Part shown: positions 1 to 8,519 of the stretch, in pieces
How the letters are laid out: each line of letters opens with the position of its first letter
Position numbering within the stretch: the stretch's first letter is position 1
Assembly: GCA_933207985.1 (NCBI GenBank)
Contig: OW240921.1
Coordinates: 100,955,726 to 101,019,725 of the forward strand
Source of the DNA: Pelobates cultripes
Lineage: Eukaryota; Chordata; Amphibia; Anura; Pelobatidae
Reading direction: 5' to 3'
Length of the DNA stretch: 64,000 bases
Translations under genes and position numbers: made by a program
The notes under the pieces: generated by a model
What the model saw: only the letters and a program-made list of their open reading frames with translations
What the model was told of the DNA's origin: nothing
The model's database searches: none

Positions 1-1278
1 CAGTGACCGTATGACAAGGAAAATAGCTTCTAGTCCTAAAAAGGTCAAATGCTAGCCGCTCTCTCTAAGTTCATTGTGTCAACTCCATTCCAGACCTATG
101 TCTGTCAGTGAACAGCCTCTGTGCAGATTCTGTTTAGTTAGCTCCTAATGGGGACCTCAATGTATTGGAACTGTCATAAAATAAATATGCTTTTTTTTGT
201 TTCACAATTCTTATCCCTTTAAATGTGAAATTAAAATTGAGTAATTTCAGGAAACAGTATGGCACTGAGAGTTTGCTGACAGTGGGATTTGAACATTATT
301 CTGCAAATGTCAGAAAGGATCTAGCAATTGCAATCATGTTGAGATTTTGTAATAACTGTGAGCGTCGGTAAGGAAACACGGTAAAATAACTTTTACCTAG
401 AAGCAAAAGTTGTTTTTCAAAGCAACTCCAACAGTGTGAAATTGCTATATATCTTAGCAGATACATGCTTGAATGGTCAGCAGGAGTTTCTCATACTTAC
501 TGTAACATGGTTATTCACTAACGTGTGAATTCCTAGAGATTGCAAGTGAACTCAAAGTGAATTTCACATTTTGGGCCAAACAGCTGAAACCGAAAACTAC
601 TACGTCTTGGCCTAAATTTCGAAATGAGATTTCAAATTGACTTTGAATTCCCACCAACTTACACTTTAGAGAATAACCCATCTTGAGATTCTTGTTCTCA
701 GTCTATGTGGGGGAGGGGGGTCGTGCTACTAAACCCTGTTGATTACATATGAAAATGAGATCCTTTCATTACACGAAACAGTGAGCAGCTGACATTGAAT
801 CCGCCTTCCAGCATGCTATTCAGACTTGTAAGTTCCAGGCGGGGGTTAAAATCACATTCTGGTTAGAACTGTGTAGATTGTCAGTGTCGACCAGGGGTCT
901 ACTCTTATCGGATAGATACTGGCGTATTCTCAGAGTAGTAGGCAGAGTTTTGACATGTGGCATTGCCTTGCTTATGGTTACAGACCAACACACAACAAAG
1001 AGCTTACAGTTTGTAGGCAAACCATTACACCGCGTTGTATTCACCTAAACCTGAAACCACAACATGTTTCAGGGTAATTAAGATTTTTTTTTCACATCCA
1101 AAATGCTCACAGCAAAATATGACCAAGTTTCATTTACCACTTCAGGAAAGACGTTACAACTGCTTTTCAGCTATACTATATATATAAATCTTCCAAACAG
1201 TGTTGCACTTCAACTCCAAAAATGTCTAAAACATTTGCTACCCGGTTGGTGCTCAGCAACACTTGTATGCAAAAATAG
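1..1278. other. A/T-rich non-coding sequence
   Basis: I see no coding frame with recognisable protein motifs, no RNA gene and no clear repeat boundaries here. A 74-residue minus-strand open frame near 820-1044 has no recognisable composition and is taken as chance. Confidence 0.5.
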
Positions 1279-1466
1279 ATAACATACCAGCACTCTGGGA
1301 TTTCAAATACAATTCTTACTTTATAATATCAAAAATTCCATAGGCCAACGTTTCAGTTCTGCAGAAAGTCCCGAGGAAGGTTCCATATATGAACTGAAAC
1401 GTTGACCTATGGAAGTTTTGAAATAATAAAGTAAGGATTGTAAGTAAGTAAGTGCTGGTATGTTAT
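1279..1466. repeat. Large palindrome enclosing a hammerhead-like core
   Basis: The left arm (1279-1359) and right arm (1391-1466) are reverse complements over about 76-81 bases with a few mismatches and one small indel. The 31-base centre contains CCGAGGA followed by a short hairpin, and the right arm begins with that hairpin's closing strand and then GAAACG. This is a degenerate version of the CUGANGA-hairpin-GAAAC motif seen at 28.4, 29.5 and 34.9 kb. The arrangement (inverted arms around the motif) resembles a short non-autonomous insertion derived from Penelope-like element ends, which is my inference. Confidence 0.6.
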
Positions 1467-3126
1467 ATATTTATTCATTCATTATCCAATGAAATTATAA
1501 TTTTCTTGCTTTGGTCCTCAGTGGCTCTATATGAAACAAGTCTGTATGTATAACTTTATTTTTCTGGACTGTGCATTAACGGTGTCAAGTTGAACATTGG
1601 CACACTTATACTTTTGCCGTTTCCCCAAGAGGAGAATTTGTCACTTTAGGGGACAAGCAAATCAGTGACATCTTGATTTCCCTTCTTAGAAAAACCAAAA
1701 GGTCATTATCACATAAACCAATTGTGGCCATAAAACCCAGGGCCATAAAATGAAATCTACACAATGATGAACAAATAACTGAGCTAAGTGGACAACAATT
1801 AAGGCTTTACTAAGAGGCAAAAATAGCCATTTGGTGCCATAAAACCCCCTCGGAGGAGGGATGTGACTCCTTACAGTTGACAAATGCATTTCATTGATCT
1901 CAATGCTGCAAAATTAGCTAACAAGATGCAGAGTATTCTAAGTAACAGGAAAAAATATTTGTGTGTGTTAGCGTACATTAATAAAATAAAAAAATACACT
2001 GTGTCATAACCTCGAAGGTAGACGGACTGTATATTGTAAATGTACAGCTATGTTAATTTTTTACATCGATCCATGGTTCAACTTTGTGTCACCATATTTA
2101 ACATTCCTGAACTGTGCATTTTTCCGATGCAGTGTATTTTGTGTACGTATATTATTAGTGTATATTTAAATAGCTATGACAGCTTCTCCAGAGCAAAGAA
2201 GCATGAATAATGAACACAAAAACATAGTTTGATAGATGGTAGGCTTTGAGAGCCACCATACCTCCCAACATTTCAAATGGACAAAGAGGGACACTTTTTT
2301 ATTTTGGAGGTGTGAGTGGGAATGTGACCAGAGGCCAAACTTCTTAGAAATTTCTTAGGTGACTTACTAATAACAATTTATGGAACTAAAATGTAATTTA
2401 GAACAAGCACAATGTATCTGTTTACATAAACTGATTTCTAAACACATTTATTGTAGTTTAAAGACACGTGGCTGGGAGTATTATTGTGGTGAAGCTCTGT
2501 TATACTCTTAGACTCACTAACAAAATGGAGCTTATGGAAAAGAGGGGCAATAGGATAGAAAAGGGGGACTGAGGAATTTTCTTTTTGAAGTTATTTCTCA
2601 TTTTGACATTTACTTAATTTTTTCCCCCTTTCTTTTCTCTGCATTACTCTCTCCCTCATGTACCAACGGGCAGGAGCCTCGGCCCCAAGCCAGCTCTGCA
2701 TTCCACTCATATCTTAGACAGGTACGTTCCAGTGATGTTAGTGAGTGATGTTAGGCTCCTTCAGGTGTAATGTTTCCAGACCTCGGAGTCACGAGGGGCG
2801 GCGTTTGGTTTTTATGCCCTGACACTGTAGATCAGAATAATGCAATCCTTGTTTATTGTGGCACTCCTTGCCTGCAGGCAGTGCTTTATTTTACTCCAGG
2901 AAATCTGGGCCCTGGAGTGGTTCCGTATGACCTTGCACATGGGGTTTTATCTTCCACTAGGCATCAAAATAAAACTTTGTGAATGTTTGTGTAGTGTGTG
3001 TATCTGAAAAGGTACATGAGTTAACGACCTCCCCCTCTTTCTCTCTCTCTCAGATTTATTAATTGAGGCAGCAATAGTTGAATTGATAACATTGTCTTAC
3101 TAAGCTTAAGTCATAACGTGGCTAAC
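1467..3126. other. Non-coding sequence with a probable dispersed repeat
   Basis: Mostly A/T-rich with no gene seen. The stretch near 2250-2330 (CCTCCCAACATTTCAAATGG and following) has the look of a common frog interspersed repeat. A related phrase in the same sense (TTGCCAACATTTGAAA) occurs near 62220. A pyrimidine-rich CT microsatellite lies at about 3035-3052. Confidence 0.4.
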
Positions 3127-3551
3127 TTAAAGGACCACTATAGTGCCAGGAAAACATACTCGTTTTCCTGGCACTATAGTGCTCTGAAGGTGCCCCCACC
3201 CTCAGGGACCCCCTCCCGCCCGGCTCTGGGGAGAGGAAAGGGGTTAAAACTTACCTTTTTCCAGCGGCGGGCGGGGAGCTCTCCTCCCATTTGGCTGAAG
3301 CCGCACGCGCAGCAAGAGCTGCGCGCGCATTCAGCCGGTCTCATAGGAAAGCATTTGCAATGCTTTCCTATGGACGCTTGCGTGCTCTCACTGTGATTTT
3401 TTTTTTGAGGGCTGGATTAACCCATTTGTAAACATAGCAGTTTCTCTGAAACTGCTATGTTTATAAAAAAATGGGTTAACCCTAGAGGGACCTGGCACCC
3501 AGACCACTTCATTAAGCTGAAGTGGTCTGGGTGCCTAGAGTGGTCCTTTAA
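3127..3551. mobile_element. TTAA-flanked MITE built of five serial hairpins
   Basis: The element has TTAA at both ends (3127-3130 and 3548-3551) and inverted termini TTAAAGGACCACT(A/C)TAG. TTAA targets with TTAAAGG termini are typical of the T2/Kolobok-type MITEs described from Xenopus; piggyBac also uses TTAA. Inside are five separate stem-loops: 3137-3155 with 3162-3180 (19-bp perfect stem), 3293-3336, 3343-3371, 3418-3478, and 3494-3511 with 3518-3535 (18-bp perfect stem). It has no coding capacity, so it would depend on a transposase elsewhere. The superfamily call is an inference from termini only. Confidence 0.8.
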
Positions 3552-4267
3552 CATGGCCTAAATTTGTTAGCTTGCTTTTTGGAATAAACCCAAAATAGTT
3601 TTGCAATGTATTCAGCTCCCTTCTCCAAAGCCCCTATAAGCAAATGTCAACTTCTTGGTTGGTCCTCTCCATCCCCCCAATTGCTACAATATAGAGCTTC
3701 TTCCCTGGGGAACACACCAGAAAATGCCAAATCTTCCCGAGGCCTGCAGTCTCTAAATTAAACTCTTTCTCTTATCTTAAATCAACTCCTAGTTGTAATG
3801 AGTGCTAATGGTTCTGTTTGTTTAAGTTTTGTGTATTTTAAATGTGTTACCTTGTAACAAGATTGAATTGTTTGAGCACCTAGAGACGCACAAGAGAAAT
3901 ATGACCGTATACTTTCTGGTGAAACACTTTCTAAATAAATAAATTCATATATTATTCTAGTTTAAAAATATAGAGATATATTTGAGTTTTTTAAAGCAAA
4001 TTTTGTTTTCTTAAATATTTCAAAATCTAACCTACTAGCCAGGCCTAAAAGTTACTTGACGCAAATAACACAAACGTGTTGTTTTCTATGTTTTGTCCAC
4101 GGCATGGAGTGTCCACAGTAGGTGTGTGAATACGGGGATGTACTTGTGTGTAGGATCAGTTTTTGTCTGGATAAAAGTGTGTATTTGTGTGGAATGTCAG
4201 TGAGTGTGTGATGCGGAGGTTGTACATGTGTAGAGGGTTTGCATGAGTGCATGTGTGTATGCAGGTG
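3552..4267. other. Non-coding flank 5' of the Ngaro element
   Basis: A/T-rich to about 4080, then TG-rich sequence with repeated GTGTGTG-type words up to the 5' end of repeat A1. No gene seen. The 120-residue minus-strand open frame at 4052-4414 is low-complexity His/Thr/Pro translation of this TG-rich DNA and is not a gene. This flank lacks the missing end of the MITE found at the other side of the Ngaro element. Confidence 0.5.
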
Positions 4268-4446
4268 AGGCCCAGAGGAGGCGGGCTGAAAGCTAGCCGG
4301 ATAGGAGGCATGTGTGGGTGTGGTGGGTGTGGTGGAAGTATGGGTGTGTGATTTAGCTAAGGAGTAGGGTGGGGTCATATAAATAGGTGACATTTTGTCT
4401 GCTACCTCAGCCATCTTAAATTTAATGGCAAGGTAACTAGTCCCCT
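4268..4446 (+). repeat. Ngaro split direct repeat A1
   Basis: 179 bp that recurs without indels at 10494-10672, with a single substitution (T at 4426, C at 10652). As the 5' terminal repeat it carries the likely promoter. The similarity starts at AGGCCCAGAGG and stops after ACTAGTCCCCT. Confidence 0.92.
4378..4385 (+). promoter_or_regulatory. TATA box in repeat A1
   Basis: TATAAATA lies 111 bp upstream of the first good ATG (4489) and inside the 5' repeat, where the genomic transcript should start. The same box is present in A2 at 10604-10611. The promoter role is inferred from position and consensus. Confidence 0.6.
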
Positions 4447-4488
4447 GTGCTAGCCTTTAGTTACTTTGCTTACCTCACGGCCAGGAGC

Positions 4489-5994
4489 ATGGATATTGAA
4501 GGCATCCTTGCTGCCCTTAGGGCTGAGGCCCTCCAGGACGGTGGCAGGCACCTGCAGGCCCAGCTGGCAAGGCTGCAGGGTGCCTCTGTGGTAGCTGCTC
4601 CCCCTCCCGGCAGCCATGGAGCTCCGCGCCGCCGGGCGCGTCCCCCCACCCGTTATAGCCCCTCACGGGAGGGCCGGGTGGGGGCCAGAAGTAGGAGCCC
4701 AGCTGCCGGTCCGCGGGCCGGTTCCCACGCGGCCGCGGCCGGCGCTGACACCAGGCATTCTCCTGCCTCCTCCCCGAGCCCCTCACAGGAAGGCTGGGTG
4801 GGGGCTGGAGGCAGGAGCACAGCTGCCGGTCCGCGGGCCGGTTCCCACGCGGCCGCGGCCGGAGCTGCCATCAGCCATCCTCCTGTCTCCTCCCCGAGCC
4901 CCTCGCGAGCAGGCCGGGTAGGGGCTGGAGGCAGGAGTCAGGCTGCCGGTCCGCGGGCCGCTTCCCACGCGGCCGCGGCCGGCGCATCTATCAGCCATCC
5001 TCCTGTCTCCTCCCCGAGCTCCTCGCGAGAGGGCCGGGTGAGGGGCGGGAGTGGGATCCTCAGTGCCGGCACGCGCGCCAGCTCTCATGTGGCCGCGGCC
5101 GGCACATCTCTGCAGCCTCTCTCCTCCTCCCCGAGGCGGTCGCGCAGTGCCCGTCTGGCGGCCGCTGCTCGGGGAGGTGACAGCCGCCCAGGACCTCTTA
5201 CCATCGGCTCGCGGGCCCTCAGAAGGGCGGCCGCGAGCTCCCGGTCGGCTAATCCAGCCCGGCCGGCGCGCCGGGTGCCTGATTTGCGCTCTGCCCCCTC
5301 CGGATCTCGGGCAGGGCGCGCACAGGTTGGGCCTGCATCCACCTCTCCTTCCAGGGCGGTAAGTGGGCCGCAGGCCACCGGGGATTTCGGGAGGGGGTTG
5401 GGGTGTTCGGGGGGTAGGGGCCCAGCGCCAGGCCCATCTTTCAACTGTCACAGCCCCCCCCCTTCTCCTTCTCCCCCCTCTGTCTCCCCTGGGCCTGCCT
5501 TTCCTGCACTCCCACTACCCTCATCCGTCCAGCCACTCACACTACCCTCATCCGTCCAGCCTACCCACTTGTATTCCCCCCTCCCCCTCCCACCTTTACC
5601 TAGGGCCCATGGTAACCCCCCTGGGGCTACCTCAGGCATGGCTATCCCAATCCCTGGTTCCCCTGTCCCACCCTCTGGTGCCCCTGTCCTATCTACTAAT
5701 TTGCCAGGGTTGCCCCCCCCTACTGCGCATCTTCCAGCACCTGGGACGGGTGGGTCGGGTTTTTTCTCACCTGTCCTGTCTTCGCAGATTCTTCCAGGTC
5801 AGCTCGCTAACCGGGTCCCTGACGCTGTGTCTGGTGCGGTGCTTCCTGCGGTCCAGTTCCCTCGCAAGTCGCGGTTCCGCTCCTACCCTCCAATTCGGCT
5901 CCTGCCGGTGAGTATTCTGCTTTTGCCGGATCAGAATCAGGGGGCGCTGGCGCACGCAAGTCGCAAGAATGGGGTTCGGTGCTCCAAGCGATAA
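4489..5994 (+). CDS. Ngaro Gag N-terminal region, Ala/Pro/Ser-rich
   Basis: Chosen start is the ATG at 4489, in a good initiation context (A at -3, G at +4). The frame is open upstream only to a GTG at 4447. The 501-residue product opens with a short amphipathic, helix-prone segment (MDIEGILAALRAEALQ), as expected of a Gag-like start. It continues as low-complexity Ala/Gly/Arg/Ser sequence with four 40-residue repeats (about residues 57-216), then a Pro/Ser-rich stretch. It stops at 5992-5994, while a second frame beginning at 5823 carries the conserved Gag core. The natural protein is therefore probably this N-terminus joined to the core, through a 1-base lesion in this copy, a -1 frameshift, or splicing. 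A strong splice donor (5359) and acceptor (ending 5787) bracket an in-frame segment. Confidence 0.7.
   Translation: MDIEGILAALRAEALQDGGRHLQAQLARLQGASVVAAPPPGSHGAPRRRARPPTRYSPSREGRVGARSRSPAAGPRAGSHAAAAGADTRHSPASSPSPSQEGWVGAGGRSTAAGPRAGSHAAAAGAAISHPPVSSPSPSRAGRVGAGGRSQAAGPRAASHAAAAGASISHPPVSSPSSSREGRVRGGSGILSAGTRASSHVAAAGTSLQPLSSSPRRSRSARLAAAARGGDSRPGPLTIGSRALRRAAASSRSANPARPARRVPDLRSAPSGSRAGRAQVGPASTSPSRAVSGPQATGDFGRGLGCSGGRGPAPGPSFNCHSPPPSPSPPSVSPGPAFPALPLPSSVQPLTLPSSVQPTHLYSPLPLPPLPRAHGNPPGATSGMAIPIPGSPVPPSGAPVLSTNLPGLPPPTAHLPAPGTGGSGFFSPVLSSQILPGQLANRVPDAVSGAVLPAVQFPRKSRFRSYPPIRLLPVSILLLPDQNQGALAHASRKNGVRCSKR
4657..5136 (+). repeat. Four in-frame 120-bp tandem repeats in gag
   Basis: Four consecutive 120-bp units are visible by eye. 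Each contains a CCGCGGGCC-like block, a GCGGCCGCGGCCGG block (two overlapping NotI/SacII-like motifs), and a TCCTCCCCGAG block. The period is a multiple of three, so each unit encodes 40 residues with the pattern GRVGA...AAGPRA.SHAAAAGA.....SSPS. Units 2 and 3 are closest; the fourth is most diverged. Copy number could differ between genomic copies. Confidence 0.9.
5359..5787 (+). other. Candidate in-frame intron in gag
   Basis: A canonical donor (GCG|GTAAGT) starts at 5359. An acceptor with a long pyrimidine tract (TTTTTCTCACCTGTCCTGTC TTCGCAG) ends at 5787. The interval is 429 bp, exactly 143 codons, and begins after a complete codon, so removal or retention both keep the reading frame. The enclosed coding sequence is Pro/Ser low complexity. 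Introns have been reported in some DIRS-order elements. Splicing here is inference only. Confidence 0.35.
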
Positions 5995-6980
5995 GGAATG
6001 CTCTTGTAACTCTTGAGCGGGGATCTCGCCCTGGGGCTCCCCCCCCAACGGCCGTGGATAGCCAGCTTCGGGCGGGCTGGGCTAGTTCCGCAGGATGTGA
6101 GGTTGCGGGGGTTGCGGCAGCGTTACCCGACGCTTCTACGCAGGTCACCATCCCTCTGGCTGCGGCGCCTCCGCTAGTAACAGCTGATTCTTCAGCGAGT
6201 CCTACGGGGGTCACCGCGGTTGTCTCGGGTTTAGGGGTAGCACCCGCTGCGCATGGGGCAGCGTACATGTGCTGGTCAGGCCCTTTGGGCCTCCATCTGA
6301 CGCCTGATTTGAGGGCTAAAATAGAAAAAGGAGAATTTGTTGAAATTTTTTCCCTCCTCCCTTTGGAAGATCTTCCTCGGGTGGATGCAGATGCAAAAGA
6401 GTCTGAAAAAGACAAAGAGAAGTTTCGGTATCGGAAGATTCCGAAAACTTTTGGTAACTGGATTAGGGCTTTTTCTATCCTAGCTAGCGTGATAGGTGAA
6501 AAGACTCCCAGTAAATGCTCTTCCCTATTTTGCTACCAGGACATGATATGGAATGCCTGTCGGGTTTATGGCGGGCTAGGGTGGTGGCGGTATGATGAAC
6601 AGTTCCGCCAACGTTTGGCGGTTCGCCCTTCCACGAGTTGGGATCAAATGGATATCGGCTTGTGGTTGGCCATCATGACCCGCCCAGCTTCGCATCAAGG
6701 GGGCCTTTCGTCCTTTCTTGGGGGGGCCGGCGCTGGGTCCTCATCTTCAGCGTCGGCCACTCAGCGGAGGACTGGGTACTGTTGGCAATATAACGACGGC
6801 CAATGTAAGTTCGGTTCCGCCTGCCGCTTCAAGCATGAATGTTCCGGGTGCGGCGGTTCCCACCCAGCATCAAAATGCTTCAAGCGAGGTAGGACCGGCG
6901 ACAAAGGAGATGCCATGGGCGCTAAGGGCGAGGACGCCGGTGGACGTAGACGCGATGCGCCCTTGGCTAAAGCGTTATAG
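5823..6980 (+). CDS. Ngaro Gag core with CCCH and CCHC zinc fingers
   Basis: This frame is open from 5823 to the stop at 6978-6980 but has no ATG before about 6264, so it is probably translated as a continuation of the upstream Gag frame (a -1 shift relative to it). The conserved core from about 6280 includes a PLGLHLTPDLRAKI segment, a Lys/Glu-rich stretch, and a Trp/Tyr-rich helical region (WIRAFSILASVIGEK, GLGWWRYDEQFRQR) like the Gag of other Ngaro/DIRS elements. At 6780-6878 lie a C-x7-C-x5-C-x3-H finger and then C-x2-C-x3-H-x4-C, both complete, presumably for RNA binding. The 3' end overlaps the polymerase frame by up to 263 bp. The protein should coat the element RNA. The main doubt is how it is joined to its N-terminus. 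Confidence 0.8.
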   Translation, partial: RCVWCGASCGPVPSQVAVPLLPSNSAPAGEYSAFAGSESGGAGARKSQEWGSVLQAIRNALVTLERGSRPGAPPPTAVDSQLRAGWASSAGCEVAGVAAALPDASTQVTIPLAAAPPLVTADSSASPTGVTAVVSGLGVAPAAHGAAYMCWSGPLGLHLTPDLRAKIEKGEFVEIFSLLPLEDLPRVDADAKESEKDKEKFRYRKIPKTFGNWIRAFSILASVIGEKTPSKCSSLFCYQDMIWNACRVYGGLGWWRYDEQFRQRLAVRPSTSWDQMDIGLWLAIMTRPASHQGGLSSFLGGAGAGSSSSASATQRRTGYCWQYNDGQCKFGSACRFKHECSGCGGSHPASKCFKRGRTGDKGDAMGAKGEDAGGRRRDAPLAKAL

Positions 6981-8163
6981 CAATAAGAAGGCGGCTGCCT
7001 TGTTATTGGAGGGTTTTGGACAAGGGTTTTGGATCCCTCACCGGGCCCGGCAGGTCTCCGGCTTCTGCCGGAACCTGAGATCAGTTGCCGATCACCCGGG
7101 GGTGGTAAGGGAAAAATTGGCTAAGGAGGTAGCGCTGGGTCGCATGGCGGGCCCCTTTCGAGAGCCTCCACTACTCGATTTGAGGGTTTCACCACTGGGT
7201 GTGGTACCCAAAAGGGAACCAGGCAAGTTTAGGCTGATTCACCATTTATCGCATCCTCAAGGGGGCTCGGTGAATGATGACATTGCCGCTGAATTGTGCC
7301 GCGTTTCCTACGCGTCCTTTGACGCGGCGGTGGATATGGTCAGGGCTGCTGGCCCCGGGGCACTTATGGCAAAAACGGACATTGAGTCGGCTTTTCGCCT
7401 CCTACCGGTTCACCCGGAGTGCCACCACCTCCTGGGTTGTATATTCGAAGGTCATTATTACGTGGACATGTGCCTCCCGATGGGTTGTGCGATATCCTGT
7501 TTTTACTTCGAATGTTTTAGTTCCTTCATGGAATGGGTAGTTAGAGCGGAATCCGGTTACGATTCCTTGCTTCACTACCTGGATGATTTTTTCTGTGTTG
7601 GCCCTGCGCGCTCCCCGATATGCGCGCACCTCCTGCAAGCAGTAGCGGATGTTGCTTGCGAGTTCGGAGTGCCGCTGGCACCAGAAAAAACAATTGGCCC
7701 TTCTACGTGCCTGTGCTTTCTCGGGATCGAGATTGATTCCGTTGTTGGTGAATGTCGGCTCCCATTGGATAAATTGGCTGATCTTCGGGAGGTGGTGCGA
7801 GTGGCGACCACTTTGCGAAAAATTACGTTGCAGCGACTTCAATCCCTATTGGGCAAATTGAACTTTGCCTGTCGGATTATGCCGATGGGCAGGGTGTTCA
7901 ACCGGCGCCTTGCGGCCGCTACGGCTGGGATTTTGAAACCGTCTCACTTCGTCCGCTTGACCAAGGCGCTCAGGGAGGACTTGGCAGTATGGGCAGTCTT
8001 TTTGGATGGGTACAACGGCAGGTCCTACTGGCAGCAGCCCGAGGTGACGAACTCGGTGCTGCACCTGTTTACGGATGCCGCGGGGTCTTGGGATTTGGGG
8101 CTATCATGGGAAGGCAATGGTGTGCGGAGCCCTGGCCCGAATCGTGGTTCACCTCTGGCCTGA
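6718..8163 (+). CDS. Ngaro reverse transcriptase and start of RNase H
   Basis: The frame is open from an ATG at 6718. The first in-frame ATG directly upstream of conserved sequence is 6955, so 6955 or a frameshift from Gag is the likelier start. Numbering from 6718: GFGQGFWIP (about 99-107) is the conserved entry, then PKREPGKFRLIHHLS (fingers), motif A KTDIESAF with catalytic Asp 221, LPMGC (253-257), and motif C YLDDFF (287-292) with both aspartates intact. LGIEIDS and a thumb-like region follow. RNase H begins at LFTDAAGS. After codon 8086-8088 the sequence runs out of frame, and the RNase H continues one frame back (-1), so this copy appears to have lost one base. The domain order RT-RNase H is as expected for Ngaro. 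Confidence 0.88.
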   Translation: MGGPALGPHLQRRPLSGGLGTVGNITTANVSSVPPAASSMNVPGAAVPTQHQNASSEVGPATKEMPWALRARTPVDVDAMRPWLKRYSNKKAAALLLEGFGQGFWIPHRARQVSGFCRNLRSVADHPGVVREKLAKEVALGRMAGPFREPPLLDLRVSPLGVVPKREPGKFRLIHHLSHPQGGSVNDDIAAELCRVSYASFDAAVDMVRAAGPGALMAKTDIESAFRLLPVHPECHHLLGCIFEGHYYVDMCLPMGCAISCFYFECFSSFMEWVVRAESGYDSLLHYLDDFFCVGPARSPICAHLLQAVADVACEFGVPLAPEKTIGPSTCLCFLGIEIDSVVGECRLPLDKLADLREVVRVATTLRKITLQRLQSLLGKLNFACRIMPMGRVFNRRLAAATAGILKPSHFVRLTKALREDLAVWAVFLDGYNGRSYWQQPEVTNSVLHLFTDAAGSWDLGLSWEGNGVRSPGPNRGSPLA

Positions 8164-8519
8164 CCAAGAACATGGCTTTCTTGGAACTCTTCCCCATTGT
8201 GGTGGCTATCCATCTTTGGGGGCCAGAGATCAAGAACAGGCGTGTTGTGTTCCACTGTGACAACATGGGCGTTGTACAAGCCATTAATAGGCTAACGGCC
8301 TCCTCCCCTCCTGTAGTTCGGCTCTTGCGGCGCTTGGTTTTACAATGTCTGTCTTTTAATGTGACTTGCCGCGCTGTGCATATCCCTGGTGTGGAGAATA
8401 CCACGGCTGATGCTCTTTCTCGTTTCCACTGGCAGGTGTTTCGTTTGGCCGCGCCGGAAGCGGACACGGAAGGCCTCCCCTGTCCCAGAGACTTATGGTC
8501 CCTTGGCCTGAGCGGATAA
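8088..8519 (+). CDS. Ngaro RNase H, remainder in the shifted frame
   Basis: This segment continues the RNase H domain begun in the previous frame at 8050-8088. It shows GFGAIMGRQW, an LELFPIVVAI helix (the conserved Glu region), FHCDNMGVVQAIN (catalytic-type Asp), and PGVENTTADALSRF (the C-terminal Asp/Ser region). It stops at 8517-8519, overlapping the recombinase start at 8495. No slippery heptamer is apparent at the break (GGGGTCTTGGGA), so a 1-base deletion is more likely than programmed frameshifting. The domain would degrade the RNA strand of the RNA-DNA hybrid. Confidence 0.82.
   Translation: MGFGAIMGRQWCAEPWPESWFTSGLTKNMAFLELFPIVVAIHLWGPEIKNRRVVFHCDNMGVVQAINRLTASSPPVVRLLRRLVLQCLSFNVTCRAVHIPGVENTTADALSRFHWQVFRLAAPEADTEGLPCPRDLWSLGLSG

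Noticed and set aside
3118..3396. 92-codon open frame
   Set aside because: Lies within a hairpin-rich non-coding MITE and matches no protein family.
4783..5451. 222-codon minus-strand open frame in the Ngaro gag region
   Set aside because: Antisense shadow of the G/C-rich tandem repeat; the plus-strand frame has a good start context and fits the element's organisation.
7402..7842. 146-codon minus-strand frame
   Set aside because: Antisense shadow of the reverse transcriptase, which has all its motifs on the plus strand.
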